From the NCBI RefSeq assembly GCF_003597395.2, contig NC_133770.1:201065780-201129779 (forward strand): a stretch of DNA of 64,000 bases, written 5' to 3'. A program made the position numbers and the translations under genes. Source of the stretch: Chelonoidis abingdonii. Lineage: Eukaryota > Chordata > Testudines > Testudinidae. Every line of letters starts with the position of its first letter. Position 1 is the first letter of the stretch. Of this stretch, positions 54,585-64,000 are shown piece by piece. A model generated the notes under the pieces. It was not told the DNA's origin, did no database searches, and saw nothing but the letters and a program-made list of their open reading frames with translations.

Positions 54585-54725
54585 TGTAAAGTCAAGCACT
54601 CAAAAGTTAGGAAATACAGAATTAAGGTTACCTGTGCAACCTTAACTCACCCCCCTTGTGAATATGAATTATGATGCAGTCTTTAATTACATGATCACAT
54701 ACTATATATTCCACAAGACCCCTGC
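54585..54725 (-). repeat. Dispersed repeat family X, copy 3
   Basis: The minus strand reads GTAATTAAAGACTGCATCAT, GGTTGCACAGGTAACCTTAA and ATTTCCTAACTTTTGAGTGC, collinear with copies at 39404 and 48085. Confidence 0.6.
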
Positions 54726-54869
54726 CTCAGGGCACAGGATGGACCGTGCTCATTGAATAAAGTTATTCAATATTTTGTTTTAGCTTCATTGTTCAACATG
54801 TGGCCCCAAATCTTTTGTACTGCACACTGCTCTCAAGACAGAATTGTTCATTTCCTCACAGTTTTTTTT

Positions 54870-55010
54870 TTATGGCACTCATCACCATAGTATCTGAATA
54901 CTTCACAAACAATTCATTTAATATTCATAATACTCCCCCACCTCCATGAGGTGAGGGGATGGTATTATCCCATTTGACAAATGGGAGCTTAGGCACATAG
55001 AAATTACAGT
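54870..55010 (-). repeat. MIR-like SINE fragment
   Basis: CATAGTATCTGAATACTTCA, ATTCATAATACTCCCCCACC and GGTATTATCCCATTTGACAA follow the order of a common sauropsid MIR-like SINE. Diverged. Confidence 0.4.
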
Positions 55011-55689
55011 CAAAAGTATCCACTAATCTCAATTAGTGACACCTGTTGCCTCCAGAGAAGCTCTGCAAAAAAGGAAGGGGGAAAAATTCCTTAATTAATG
55101 GTGAAAGGGAAGGAAGCCCAGAATCCAATAACTGAAGGGCAGGAAGATGCCAGAATTTAATAAATGTAGGGGAACCCAAAATTAATTCACTAGAAGATAG
55201 GAGGAGGCAGAAACTCACAGGCTCATTAATTAGGAAGAGGATTTAGGGCTTAGAAATCATGCATTTGGTTGAGTGGAGGGAGCCCAAATTAATTAACTGA
55301 GGTGCAGGTTAGTTCTCAGTGTTCGATTACTGGGGGAGCTCAGAATCTATTAAATAATTTATTATCAGCAATCCATGGACATAGGAGTAGGGAAACAGGT
55401 TTCACTCATACTCTGAGTCCCTCTCAACTTCAGCATAGAGCTCTTGGATGTCAGTGAGGCAGAGAAAACCCCAACACTCTGGCACCAGGACTATGGCCAA
55501 AACACATGTGGGAGGAGCATTCGAGAGAAGGAGTGGCTTTATCTCTTCCCAGACTTCTCAGAACTCCAGCCAAGCAAACAATGTGGTTATTTACTGGTAG
55601 GGGAGTGAAGATGTAAATTAAAAAGATGTAGCTTTGGAGGATTTGTAGCCTTGGAAGTATGAAATTTCAGGTACTTTTCACTATGGCTA
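55011..55689. other. No recognised feature
   Basis: Nothing supported. Confidence 0.4.
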
Positions 55690-55817
55690 GCAAAGTTGGG
55701 CCCATATTTTTAAAGGTATTTAGGCACCTAAGGATGCAGATACGTGGCTAGTGAGTTTTTTCAAAGATGCCTAACTGCCATTGACTAAAGATTAGGTGTT
55801 CAGAATCTAAATAGATA
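55690..55817. repeat. Decayed hairpin MITE
   Basis: GGTATTTAGGCACCTAAGGA, then AAAGATGCCTAACTGCCATT and GATTAGGTGTTCAG follow a common sauropsid palindromic repeat built on TTAGGTGCCTAA. Confidence 0.5.
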
Positions 55818-57494
55818 AGTAACACTATAACATGCAAGAAATATATATGACCCTAATTAAATGGGGAAAAGCATATGAAGAGGGTATTTGATGTATCTGC
55901 ATAAATGGTTGTGAGGACAACGTTCAGAAAAACCCAGTACAATACCCACTAAATTAACAATGGAGGGTTTCTCTCTCTGGAGCAGGAGGAAAGGAAATAT
56001 TACATAATAATCTTCAAAAGCTTTGAATGGTGACAAGATGTCATAAACTGTATCAAGAACTCTTTAAACAACTCTTCAGCCAGAGGTGTAAGCTATTCTA
56101 GGTAGTGATTTTTTCCCTTACCACTTGAGGATTAAAGATTATCAACATGATCCTGCAGTAAATAGTTCCTGACTTGCCACTGATTTAAAAAAAAAATAGA
56201 TAAAAAATACTCTAGTCTGGGCACCAAAACGATATAAGAATTTTGAAAGTAACTCAAATTTTATTCAGAGGCTACTATCAACAAACCTGGGGAGATATAT
56301 TTAGCCATCCATACAGAAGCAAAAGTTTCTACTAGTCCCTCATACTAATCAGTATATTAGATTACATCATGCAATAAATAATTGTATTAAAATACATCAG
56401 CAGTACATTTTCTATTGAAAAATCAGTATCAGTCACACACAGAGAAGCATTCAACAGAAGTAAGCAGGGGATGAGTCCTTCTGTTTCACTTCTTCACTGG
56501 GAAGAAATGCATTGCCTTGATATTCATGGGAGTCTGATACAAACCTTGGGAGCAGGGCAATACACACCACCTGTTTGCTTTACTCACAGTCTAAAGACAT
56601 CAAAACTTCAGTGGCACAACAGACATGTACAATGAAAAACATTTAATCCTTAAATGAGAGACCATTTTCTGCCACATTCTCTTTGTCCTTTTCTATGTGC
56701 TATGACCAGCACTGAGCCGCCATGGTTCTCCAGATTTTCAGTAGACTGTAAAGTTCCTTGTTTTGGTGGGTCAAGTACAGCTGCATGAAATTCACATTTT
56801 GTTTCATGGGATTTTGATTACTAAAATGTTGTGGGCTCCCTGCCACTCATATTGGTTGTACATGGCAGGGGGATAATTCTTTGTTGAATAAAGCATAATT
56901 TCAAGTAGAAAATATGCTTATTTTTTCCATAAAAATCATGAAATTTTCTATGGAAATGGGCCTATTCTCAAGACCGTAAGAAAATATTTGGAGCTGTTTT
57001 ACATTTAATTACAAAAGCATTGTTATTAGAAACCTCCTTAGAGCCTGTTCTCAGGATTTTTCTTGGTCAATAAAAATAGAACTCTAATACTGAATTTTTT
57101 TAAACGGCTACTTCTCTTGCCACTAACAGGACATTGCCTACTTGAAATCCACCGATTTCCCGAAAGTGGAGTTACAATTACTTTCAGGTACTCCCAACTG
57201 CTCGAGACTTCTTAATGACTTTGTGGTTTCAAGTCACATATTTTCATTTTTTAAAAGTATTTCTCACCCATTCCGGTATGATATGCCCACACAAATATTG
57301 GGACAAATTAACCAAAAGGCTACACAAGTGAAACTCACTACCGAGAAATAGTGAAAAATAGACCATACTCAAAGTACTGCCAAGTACATAAAATGGACAA
57401 AACTGGAAAAAAAAATCAAGGTGTTTGCTCTCTTTAATCTTTTACTGATAGTAATCTGAGACAAAACTGTCTTGTTAACTGATGCAAAAAGAAT
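55818..57494. other. No recognised feature
   Basis: AT-rich; nothing supported. Confidence 0.45.
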
Positions 57495-58080
57495 CACCTT
57501 AGCAATGGTGGTGGAGCCTTCCCAAAAGTGGGTGGGTCCCCACCCCCTCCATGGCTCCATTCCACCTCTTCTACCCAAGGCCATCCACAGCCAAGCTGGA
57601 GCAGGCTGGGAGCCACGGACCCTCCACCTGCCTGGAGTAGGGGGGCCGAGAGATCTCCCAGCCCTAGTCCATGCCCAGCAGGCCCCCTGCTCAAGGTTTG
57701 TGGCTCCTCCACAGCTCTCCCCAACCCAGCTCCGGCCAGGGGATGGGGCCTTGGAGTCGCAGTAGGTCCCTGGTAACAGCTGCATTGCACGGCCAAGCAG
57801 CTGTGGGGAGCCATGGTGTGGACCCTCGACCTGCCCTGTGTGAGGGGCCCTGGAGGCAAGGATACGGGCTGCTCTCTGCCCCCACCACCTTCAGCCCCCG
57901 CAGGTGGAGGGTCCATGGTGCCCCATGTTGCCTAGGCTCCCTGGCTGGTCTCCAGATGCCGGCCTGGCTGGGTAGGTGGGATGGCTCATGGCAAAAAGTG
58001 GATGGGCCAGGCCTGTCCACTTTCAAAAAGTGGGAGGACCATGGCTCCGCCAGTTCCAGCGCCCTTGCACCTTATCAAAG
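57495..58080. repeat. GC-rich repeat block
   Basis: A GC-rich island with CAAAAGTGGGTGGG at the left and CAAAAAGTGGGAGGACCATGG at the right, plus a third AAAAAGTGGATGGGCC near 57992. Overlapping open frames up to 150 codons on both strands come from composition. It looks like a non-autonomous element, but I cannot set its ends. Confidence 0.35.
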
Positions 58081-58389
58081 AAAAGAATCCAGTTTTCATA
58101 TCATTTTGTTTCTGGCATTTTAGCAACTCCCTCTGTTCATAATGGGCCAGGTCCTCAGCCCTCTTACAGAAATGCAAAAAGGGATAGAAAATTGTCTTTA
58201 AAAGCCTGCTGGGGATTATCCTTAAATAAGGGAATCACTGATTGGCAGAAAGCTAGCATTGTTAGCTCCTCAACTGCTCCTGCCAGCTCAACTTGTACTG
58301 AGGACCAGATAAGTTCATGACCGCTCCTAGCATCAAAATGTGGAAAGCTAGTAGAAAGCAACTTACACCTCTGTACTCAAGTGTGCTAA

Positions 58390-59000
58390 GTGCAAGATCT
58401 TAAATATCTAGTTGTGCTTGTGTCCACACTTAAATTTGTCTTCCACTGCTGTAAGTGGCCTATTATGCCAACATAGTAATATCACCTCCCCAAGCAGCAT
58501 TGAGCCAAGGTCAAGGTACAGAGATCAATACAGTAGATATGTGGACACTGTGCTACCTGTGCCAACCCTAACAGTCATCCAGCAGCTGTACCACAATGCC
58601 CAGCACTGACTGATCTGGTCACCATTGTGAACTCTACTGCCTAGGGGTTATGGAGACTGGAAGCCACCCCTCTCCTTTAAACACCCACAAATTTTGTAAA
58701 TTCCTTTTCCTGATTTCCTGTCTAGCAGCTCTCCATTGTTGCATGCAACTGCCCAGCTGACCATGCCAGCTACATGCTCCAGACACACTCCAGCCTGGAT
58801 GAGACAAAAGATATTGGATCTCTTGGGCCTGTGGGTAGAAGAGGCTGTGCAAGCACAGCTATGGACCTACCATGGAAATGTGGATATCTACAAGCAGATT
58901 GCTCAGCCTGCCCCTGTGGTTCCTAACTATTTTCTGTGGCTTAACCTTGGGCCTCAGGTCCTGGTTCCATTCTATGGCTTGACCCCACCCTTTCAGCTCT
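58390..59000 (+). mobile_element. Harbinger-like element fragment with Myb-like exon remnant
   Basis: GTGTCCACACTTAAATTTG and CCAGCAGCTGTACCACAATG precede a Myb-like coding remnant (listed separately). In turtle elements of this group the terminal repeat with TGTCCACAC and a CCACAATGC motif lies just ahead of the Myb-like gene. No right terminus seen. Confidence 0.5.
58764..58918 (+). pseudogene. Myb/SANT-like DNA-binding domain remnant of a Harbinger element
   Basis: The open frame reads HTPAWMRQKILDLLGLWVEE, then AVQAQLWTYHGNVDIYKQIA. This fits the trihelix Myb/SANT pattern in which two tryptophans (PAW and -LW) are spaced by helix 1 and a N-D-Y--IA block forms helix 2. In PIF/Harbinger systems this second protein helps the transposase find terminal repeats. 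The reading stops matching after about 45 residues, where the CR-rich third helix should follow. The frame has no stop in this stretch but is otherwise a fragment. Confidence 0.55.
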
Positions 59001-59944
59001 GGACCCAGGTTATTGACTGTGGCTCGACTTCCCTCTCCAGTCCATCTATGGACATGACTGTCACTATGATCATATATTAGTGTACCAGTTAACACTACTG
59101 CTGATTTTTCTATTAAGCCATTGTCTATTTTGCAGTAATACAGCCTTGTTTCTGCAGCACGAACTAATCTCTATCATGTCTAGTGCTGTTTCTGAGTCCA
59201 CAATCTTGTTCTTTTCCAAGCCAGGTCTCTGATGCAATGTCTCACAATACTGTCCAAGGACCAATTTCAGATGGTCTATAGAGCTATTTCTGTTACAAGG
59301 ATTAAACATATAGAAGTCCTGAAATTCTTGACAGCAGAACCTAGCATTCTTCATGCAGAGATGATGTGTAACTCTTGATGGTGGGAGGATGAAACAATTT
59401 AAACGTTCGGCCACCCCTGAACAGCTTGAGTCATGGCCTGCCCTAGGCAGATCCCCCTTACCCTCACTCTCTACTCCCAGAGAGCAGCAGCCATTCCCTG
59501 CAGCACCCAGCTATTGCTCCTGCCTCTCCCAGCAGGGCACAGCTCAGTTTGCTCATTCTCCGAGATCACTGGACTGGCTCAGCTTCACCAGCTGCTGCGC
59601 AGGGCTGCTCTGAGTCAACAAGAAACTCAAGCACGGGAGTAGGGCAGTCCCAGCCCCGCCCCAAGCCCTTGAAAGCTGGGTGGTTTCCAGCTGTGGTTTC
59701 CAAGGCCCTCCATCTCTCTCCCGACCCCTGCAACCAGGAGCTCTTGCACATTAGCCACCCCGTGGCCCTGGTTAAATGCCTCCCAGGCCTCTGTGCGAGA
59801 TTCAAACAAACACTGGGGTAGGTGCCCAGCTTCACGGGCCCCTGCAAGCCTCTGGCAAGTGTGGCATTTGCCTTCCATGTGCAGCCCCGTTGATGTGGCT
59901 GGAGGGTCACTGTAGGTCAGCACCAGGGTGACAAAGGGTGTCTT
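59001..59944. other. No recognised gene
   Basis: GC-rich block at 59400-59900 with overlapping open frames (114 aa minus, 90 aa plus) that lack domains; probably part of another non-autonomous repeat. Confidence 0.35.
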
Positions 59945-61105
59945 TGTTTTGAAATAAACTAAAGTGCACTCACGTATTTAGAACCCACTCCCTTCAAAAA
60001 AAGAAATACAAATAAAAATATAAGCCCTGGCAGAAATCTGGGGGAGCACATAGTATCGCCTCTGTCTGTAAGTGTTTCCAAAGGCTTTTTAGACAAATTA
60101 ACCCCCCTCCTCATCCAAAAAATACTATACAAGAACAAGCACTTTGAGCGTCCACTCCATGTCTTCATTAGGTGTGTCTTTGGTATGAAGTCAATTGTGA
60201 TCATATTTGCAGATGATATCGAAATAGGAGAGGTAATAAACTCACAACATAGAAGTGATATCAGCTTCACCATCCATCCCCTTTAATCTACTACATATAT
60301 AAAAAAAAATCTATTCCGCAAAAAAAAAAAAAAGTACACACACACACACACACACAAAAATGGAATTAACAACATACATTCTTAACTTCACCATTCAGTT
60401 GCACTGTTTTTGGTTACACCTGCTTTGTTTATATCTCTGCATAAACTACATTTTTCAGGACAGGTGCTTTGTTATTATGGTGATGGATGATATACAGGTA
60501 AATAGATGGATCAATACACTGATAGCCTTCATATCTGTCTTTGAAGCACAGAATATATTGTTAATACCGTATTAATAATCATAATTAATAATAGAGCATT
60601 GGGGCTACAGGCATCAATAAGAGATTTGATTATAATAAATGTAAAATCCTACATACCAGGAGATGCAATGAATTGCACAGATACAACATGGGATGACTAA
60701 CTAATAGCTGAACCAATCACACTGAAATGAGTTCATTTTCATTTTGCCTACTTAATACTCTACTAAAATTACTTTCTTATTCAACCAGGTTATACTGTGG
60801 AATTGAGATTTACAGGGGAGAGGAGGAAGGTCCACATTAATACGTCTTAATATATGCCTTGCAAAGTTACAAAAGAGATCCACTGCAGTATTCATTTATG
60901 CAAATAAATCTTGTCTGTGTATATAGCTCACATCCAGGAACATGATCCTAAAATGATATATTTAAACAGCTCACTGCTCCACAGGCTAAGGTGAACAAGT
61001 TTTCTCCCTCCTCCTGATAACATCCTTTTAGATACCTGAAAACCGCTATCATGTCCCCTCTCAGTCTTCTCTTTTCAAAGTAAATAAACCCAATTCTTTC
61101 AGCCT
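59945..61105 (-). repeat. Left arm of a long inverted repeat
   Basis: Inverted counterpart of 62853-64000. Anchors: 59981/63945, 60182-60196 with 63737-63751, 60736-60757 with 63184-63205, 60857-60870 with 63065-63078, 60977-60985 with 62951-62959, 61101-61105 with 62853-62857. Sums of paired positions stay between about 123926 and 123958, so the arms are collinear around an axis near 61970. It includes a poly-A and CA microsatellite at 60319-60355. The inner ~145 bp is a CR1 3' coding fragment. Confidence 0.85.
60960..61105 (-). pseudogene. CR1 ORF2 C-terminal fragment in the left arm
   Basis: Minus strand reads AERIGFIYFEKRRLRGDMIA, VFRYLKGCYQEEGENLFTLA, a clean CR1 ORF2 segment in one frame, with no indel. 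It breaks at about 61105, where the plus-strand CR1 relic begins head to head. Confidence 0.8.
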
Positions 61106-61109
61106 CTGC

Positions 61110-62960
61110 AATTTCTAAGGAAGGGGAAAAGGAGTCAGCAATAATAGAGACCATGGATTTCAGGAAGGACGGATTATATAAGCTCGAGAGCTGATAGGTA
61201 ATGTCTATGGGAATCAAGGACTGAGGGGAAAACAACTGAGGAGAGTTGCTCTTTTCAAAGGACACTTATTAAGGGCCCAAAAGGCAGCTATTCCGATGGG
61301 TAGGTAAAGATAGAAAATGTGCAAAAGACCACCTTGGCTTAACCATGAGATCTTGCATGACCTACATAAAATAAAAAGGAGTCATATAAAAAATGGAAAC
61401 TGGTCAGATTACCAAGGATGAATATAGGCAAATAACACGGAGCAGGGCAAGGTTAGAAAGGCAAAGGGCCACAAAATGAGTTCAAACTAGCTAATGGAGA
61501 TAAAGCGGAAACAGAAGACTTTTATCAATCTTAAAGCAAGAGGACGACCAAGCAGGGTAAGCCACTGATCTTCTGTAGAGGGGGAGAAACGAGTAACAGA
61601 TTGTTAAAATGGCAGAGATGTTTGCTTCTTTGTTTCGGCTTCACTGAAAGTCTGAAAGGAACTGTCTAATATGTGAATGCTTTATGGGAAGGGGGAGTTT
61701 AAGAGTATAAAATAAAAGAGCAAGTTTGTAAAATTACTATAGAAAAGTTAGATGCTGAAGTCACTTTTGGCCATGCTGATAATGCATCCTAGATTATACT
61801 CAAGGGTTATATGAGGAGGTATTGCTCTAGCTTTGTGCTTATGGAGTGTATGTGGAACGGGAGAGTTCCAGAAGACTGGAAAAGGGCAATATAGTGCCAT
61901 CTATAAAAGGGAAATAAAGATAACCTAGTGGATACACGACCGCTTCAGTTTAACTTCTCTGCCAGAGAAATGAACAATAATTAAAATCATCTGCACTTTG
62001 GAGGTGTTAAGTGACGGGTAGATGTCCAGCATGGGATTGTATAAAGAACAAATCGTGTCACCAATTAATGATAGCTTGTGTAGATAGGTGAGGTCCTTGT
62101 GGATAAGGAGAAGCGGTGGATGTTGGTTACCTAGACTTTAGTTAAGATTTGATACGGTCTTGCAGATATCCTATTTAATACTAGGGCAATGCAATTACGA
62201 TGGGCTTATATAGTGTGGTGCATAACTGTCTGGGTAACCGTACTCAAGAGTGTTTTAAGGCCAATCCTGCTGGAAGGTATAACAAGAGGGTTCGCGGGGG
62301 TCTGTTTTGGACTGGCTGTGTTCAATATCTTCACCAGACGACTTAGATATTGGCATAGAAAGTACACTTTATAAGTTGCAGACGATACCAACTGGGAGGA
62401 TTGCAACTGCTTTGTGGAGACAGAGTCAAAATTCAAAATGATCTGGACAAATGGAGAAATGGTCTGAGGTAAACTGATGAAGTTCAATAAGACAATGCAA
62501 AGTGCCCACTTAGAAGGAACACAATCGTTTCCACACATACAAATGAGAGAGGACTGTCTAGGCAGGAGTATGGCAGAAAGAGATTAGTGGACCACAAGCT
62601 GATATTGAGTCAACAGTGTGATACTGTCAAAAAAAGCATAATGTGATTCTGGAGTGCATTAACGGTGTGTTGTAACAAGACACGAGAAGTTATTCTCTGC
62701 TCTACTCTGTGCTGGTTAGCTCATCTGGATTGTATTTAGTCCAGTTCTGGCACTGCATTTCAGAAAGATGTGGAGAAATTGGAGAGGTCCAGAGAAGAGC
62801 AACAAGCATGATTAAAGTCTTGAGAACATGAGCTATGAAGAAGGCGAAAGGAAGGCTGAGAATTGGGATATTTACTTTGAGAGAAGATGAGGGGAATCGA
62901 TGCGTTTTCATACTAAGCTGTTATCAGGAGGAGAGAATTGGTTCACCTTGCCTGTGGAGC
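61110..62960 (+). pseudogene. CR1 ORF2 relic, plus strand, heavily indel-broken
   Basis: Collinear CR1 scraps: SLFKGHLLRAQKAAIP-like text (about 61200-61300), WLNHEI (about 61340), the spacer with RKAKG (about 61460), VYLDF-KF-TVL (62120-62170), FNIFT-R-LDIG (62320-62360) and KFADDTN-like text (about 62370-62390) that spans the catalytic YADD-equivalent region, KIQNDLDKW (about 62440), FQKDVEKLERS (62760) and CLWSIRAV (62950). Almost every segment shifts frame by single-base gains or losses. It covers the post-endonuclease spacer through the ORF2 end. Confidence 0.75.
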
Positions 62961-64000
62961 ATTAGAGCTGTTTAATATATACATTTTGAAGACTGTTCCT
63001 GTGATGGTAGCTAATTATAGACAGAACAAGATTTTTGAAATGAATACTGAGGGATTCTCTTTTGGTAACTTTGCAAGGCAACTTTAAGCAGTATTATGTG
63101 GACTTCCTCTTCTCGCACCTTTAAATCTACATTCCACCAGTATAACCTGGTTTTGAATTAAGAACGTAATTTTAGTAGAACAGTATTAAGTAGGCAAAAT
63201 GAAAATGACTCATTCAGTGTGATTGCGTTAGACTATTAGTTTAGTCATCCATGTTTGTATTGTGCAATTTGAGCATTCTGTATGGTAGGATTTTAACATT
63301 TATTATACAAATTTTTGATGCTGTACGCCCCAATGTTATTATAATTTATTATTAAGTAATACGGTAATTAAACATATATTCTGTGCGTTCAAAGACAGTA
63401 TGAAGAGGCTAATAGTGTATTGATCATATTAACTGATATATCCATCATCCAATAACAAGTAGCACGACTGTCTGAAAATGTAAGTTTATGCAGAGAATAA
63501 ACAAAAGGTTGTAACCAAAACCAGTGCAATCTGATGGTGAAGTTATTAATGTATGTTTTAATTCATTTTTTGGTGTGTGTGTGTGTGATACTTTTTTTTT
63601 TTTTGCGAGAATAGATTTTTTTTATAATATGTGTTAGATTAAAGGGGCATTGGATGGTGAAGACTGTATCTCTTCTATGTTGGATTTATTACTCTACCTA
63701 TTGTTCGATCATCATCTAGCAATGTAATGAATCACAAATTGACTTCATACCCAAGAACTACTGAACATGGATGGAGGCTCAAAGTCTTTGTTGCTTGTAT
63801 AGTAAATTTTTTGAGTTGAGGAGAGGGGTTAAGTTTTCTTAAAAAGCTTTGGAACACTACAGGACAGAGGCGATTACTATGTTGCCGCCCCCAGATTCCT
63901 GCAAGGCTTATTTTTTATTTGATTCTGTTTTTGAGGAGTGGGTTCTAAATCGTTGAGTGCAGCTTTAGTTTATTCAGAACAAAGCACACCCTGTTTTGCA
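62853..64000 (+). repeat. Right arm of the long inverted repeat, running off the window
   Basis: Begins in the CR1 end with AGGCTGAGAATTGGGATATT and continues into flanking DNA whose mirror lies at 59945-60960, including a GT run (63571-63587) and poly-T matching the left arm's CA and poly-A runs. Differences between the arms include many one-base indels. The last aligned base is at the window edge, so the repeat may go on to the right. Confidence 0.85.

Noticed and set aside
57494..58123. Four overlapping frames of 110-150 codons
   Set aside because: GC-rich repeat block, open in several frames at once, with proline-rich peptides of no known family.

Overview
The window reads as nuclear DNA of an amniote, most likely a turtle. 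There is no operon structure, no tRNA or rRNA gene, and no open reading frame that looks like a host exon. It does hold many CR1-type LINE copies, Penelope-like and DIRS-like retroelements, LTR fragments, hAT relics, and many GC-rich non-autonomous DNA transposons of kinds I associate with turtle and crocodilian genomes. The species cannot be fixed from sequence alone.

Layout. 1-10 kb: the end of a Harbinger-like element, a MIR-like SINE, a GC-rich hAT MITE with an exact 8-bp target duplication (1859-2215), and a fold-back hAT element (6116-7753). 10-18 kb: a Penelope-like copy, a hAT deletion derivative (10199-10859), a 1.06-kb element with 15-bp terminal repeats, and a DIRS-like relic (15190-17320) split by a Penelope-like insertion that keeps the end of a GIY-YIG endonuclease. 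19-25 kb: a fairly fresh CR1 end (19739-20431), two abutting Harbinger-like elements, one carrying a CpG-dense tandem array, and a hAT MITE. 26-30 kb: a 3.9-kb hAT relic with a CGGBP1-like transposase on the minus strand, interrupted by two younger MITEs. 33-37 kb: LTR fragments, a hAT MITE and a GC-rich dyad array. 38-49 kb: Penelope-like fragments, four CR1 pieces (one with ORF1 esterase and ORF2 endonuclease remnants, split by a complete 728-bp solo LTR), and a 1.07-kb Harbinger-like element. 49-59 kb: decayed middle-repetitive families and a Myb-like exon remnant. 60-64 kb: a long inverted repeat folded around a CR1 relic.

The genes that can be recognised all belong to mobile elements and all look broken: reverse transcriptase, endonuclease, tyrosine recombinase, hAT transposase and a Myb-like helper. 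They do not work together; the window is a layered insertion record. The points most worth a second look are the >1.1-kb imperfect inverted repeat at the right end, whose right arm is rich in one-base indels; the hammerhead-like folds in two Penelope-like families; the fold-back hAT element; and a group of Harbinger-like families sharing 3-bp duplications and a subterminal motif. Family assignments rest on remembered sequence patterns and visible motifs, not on a database search.
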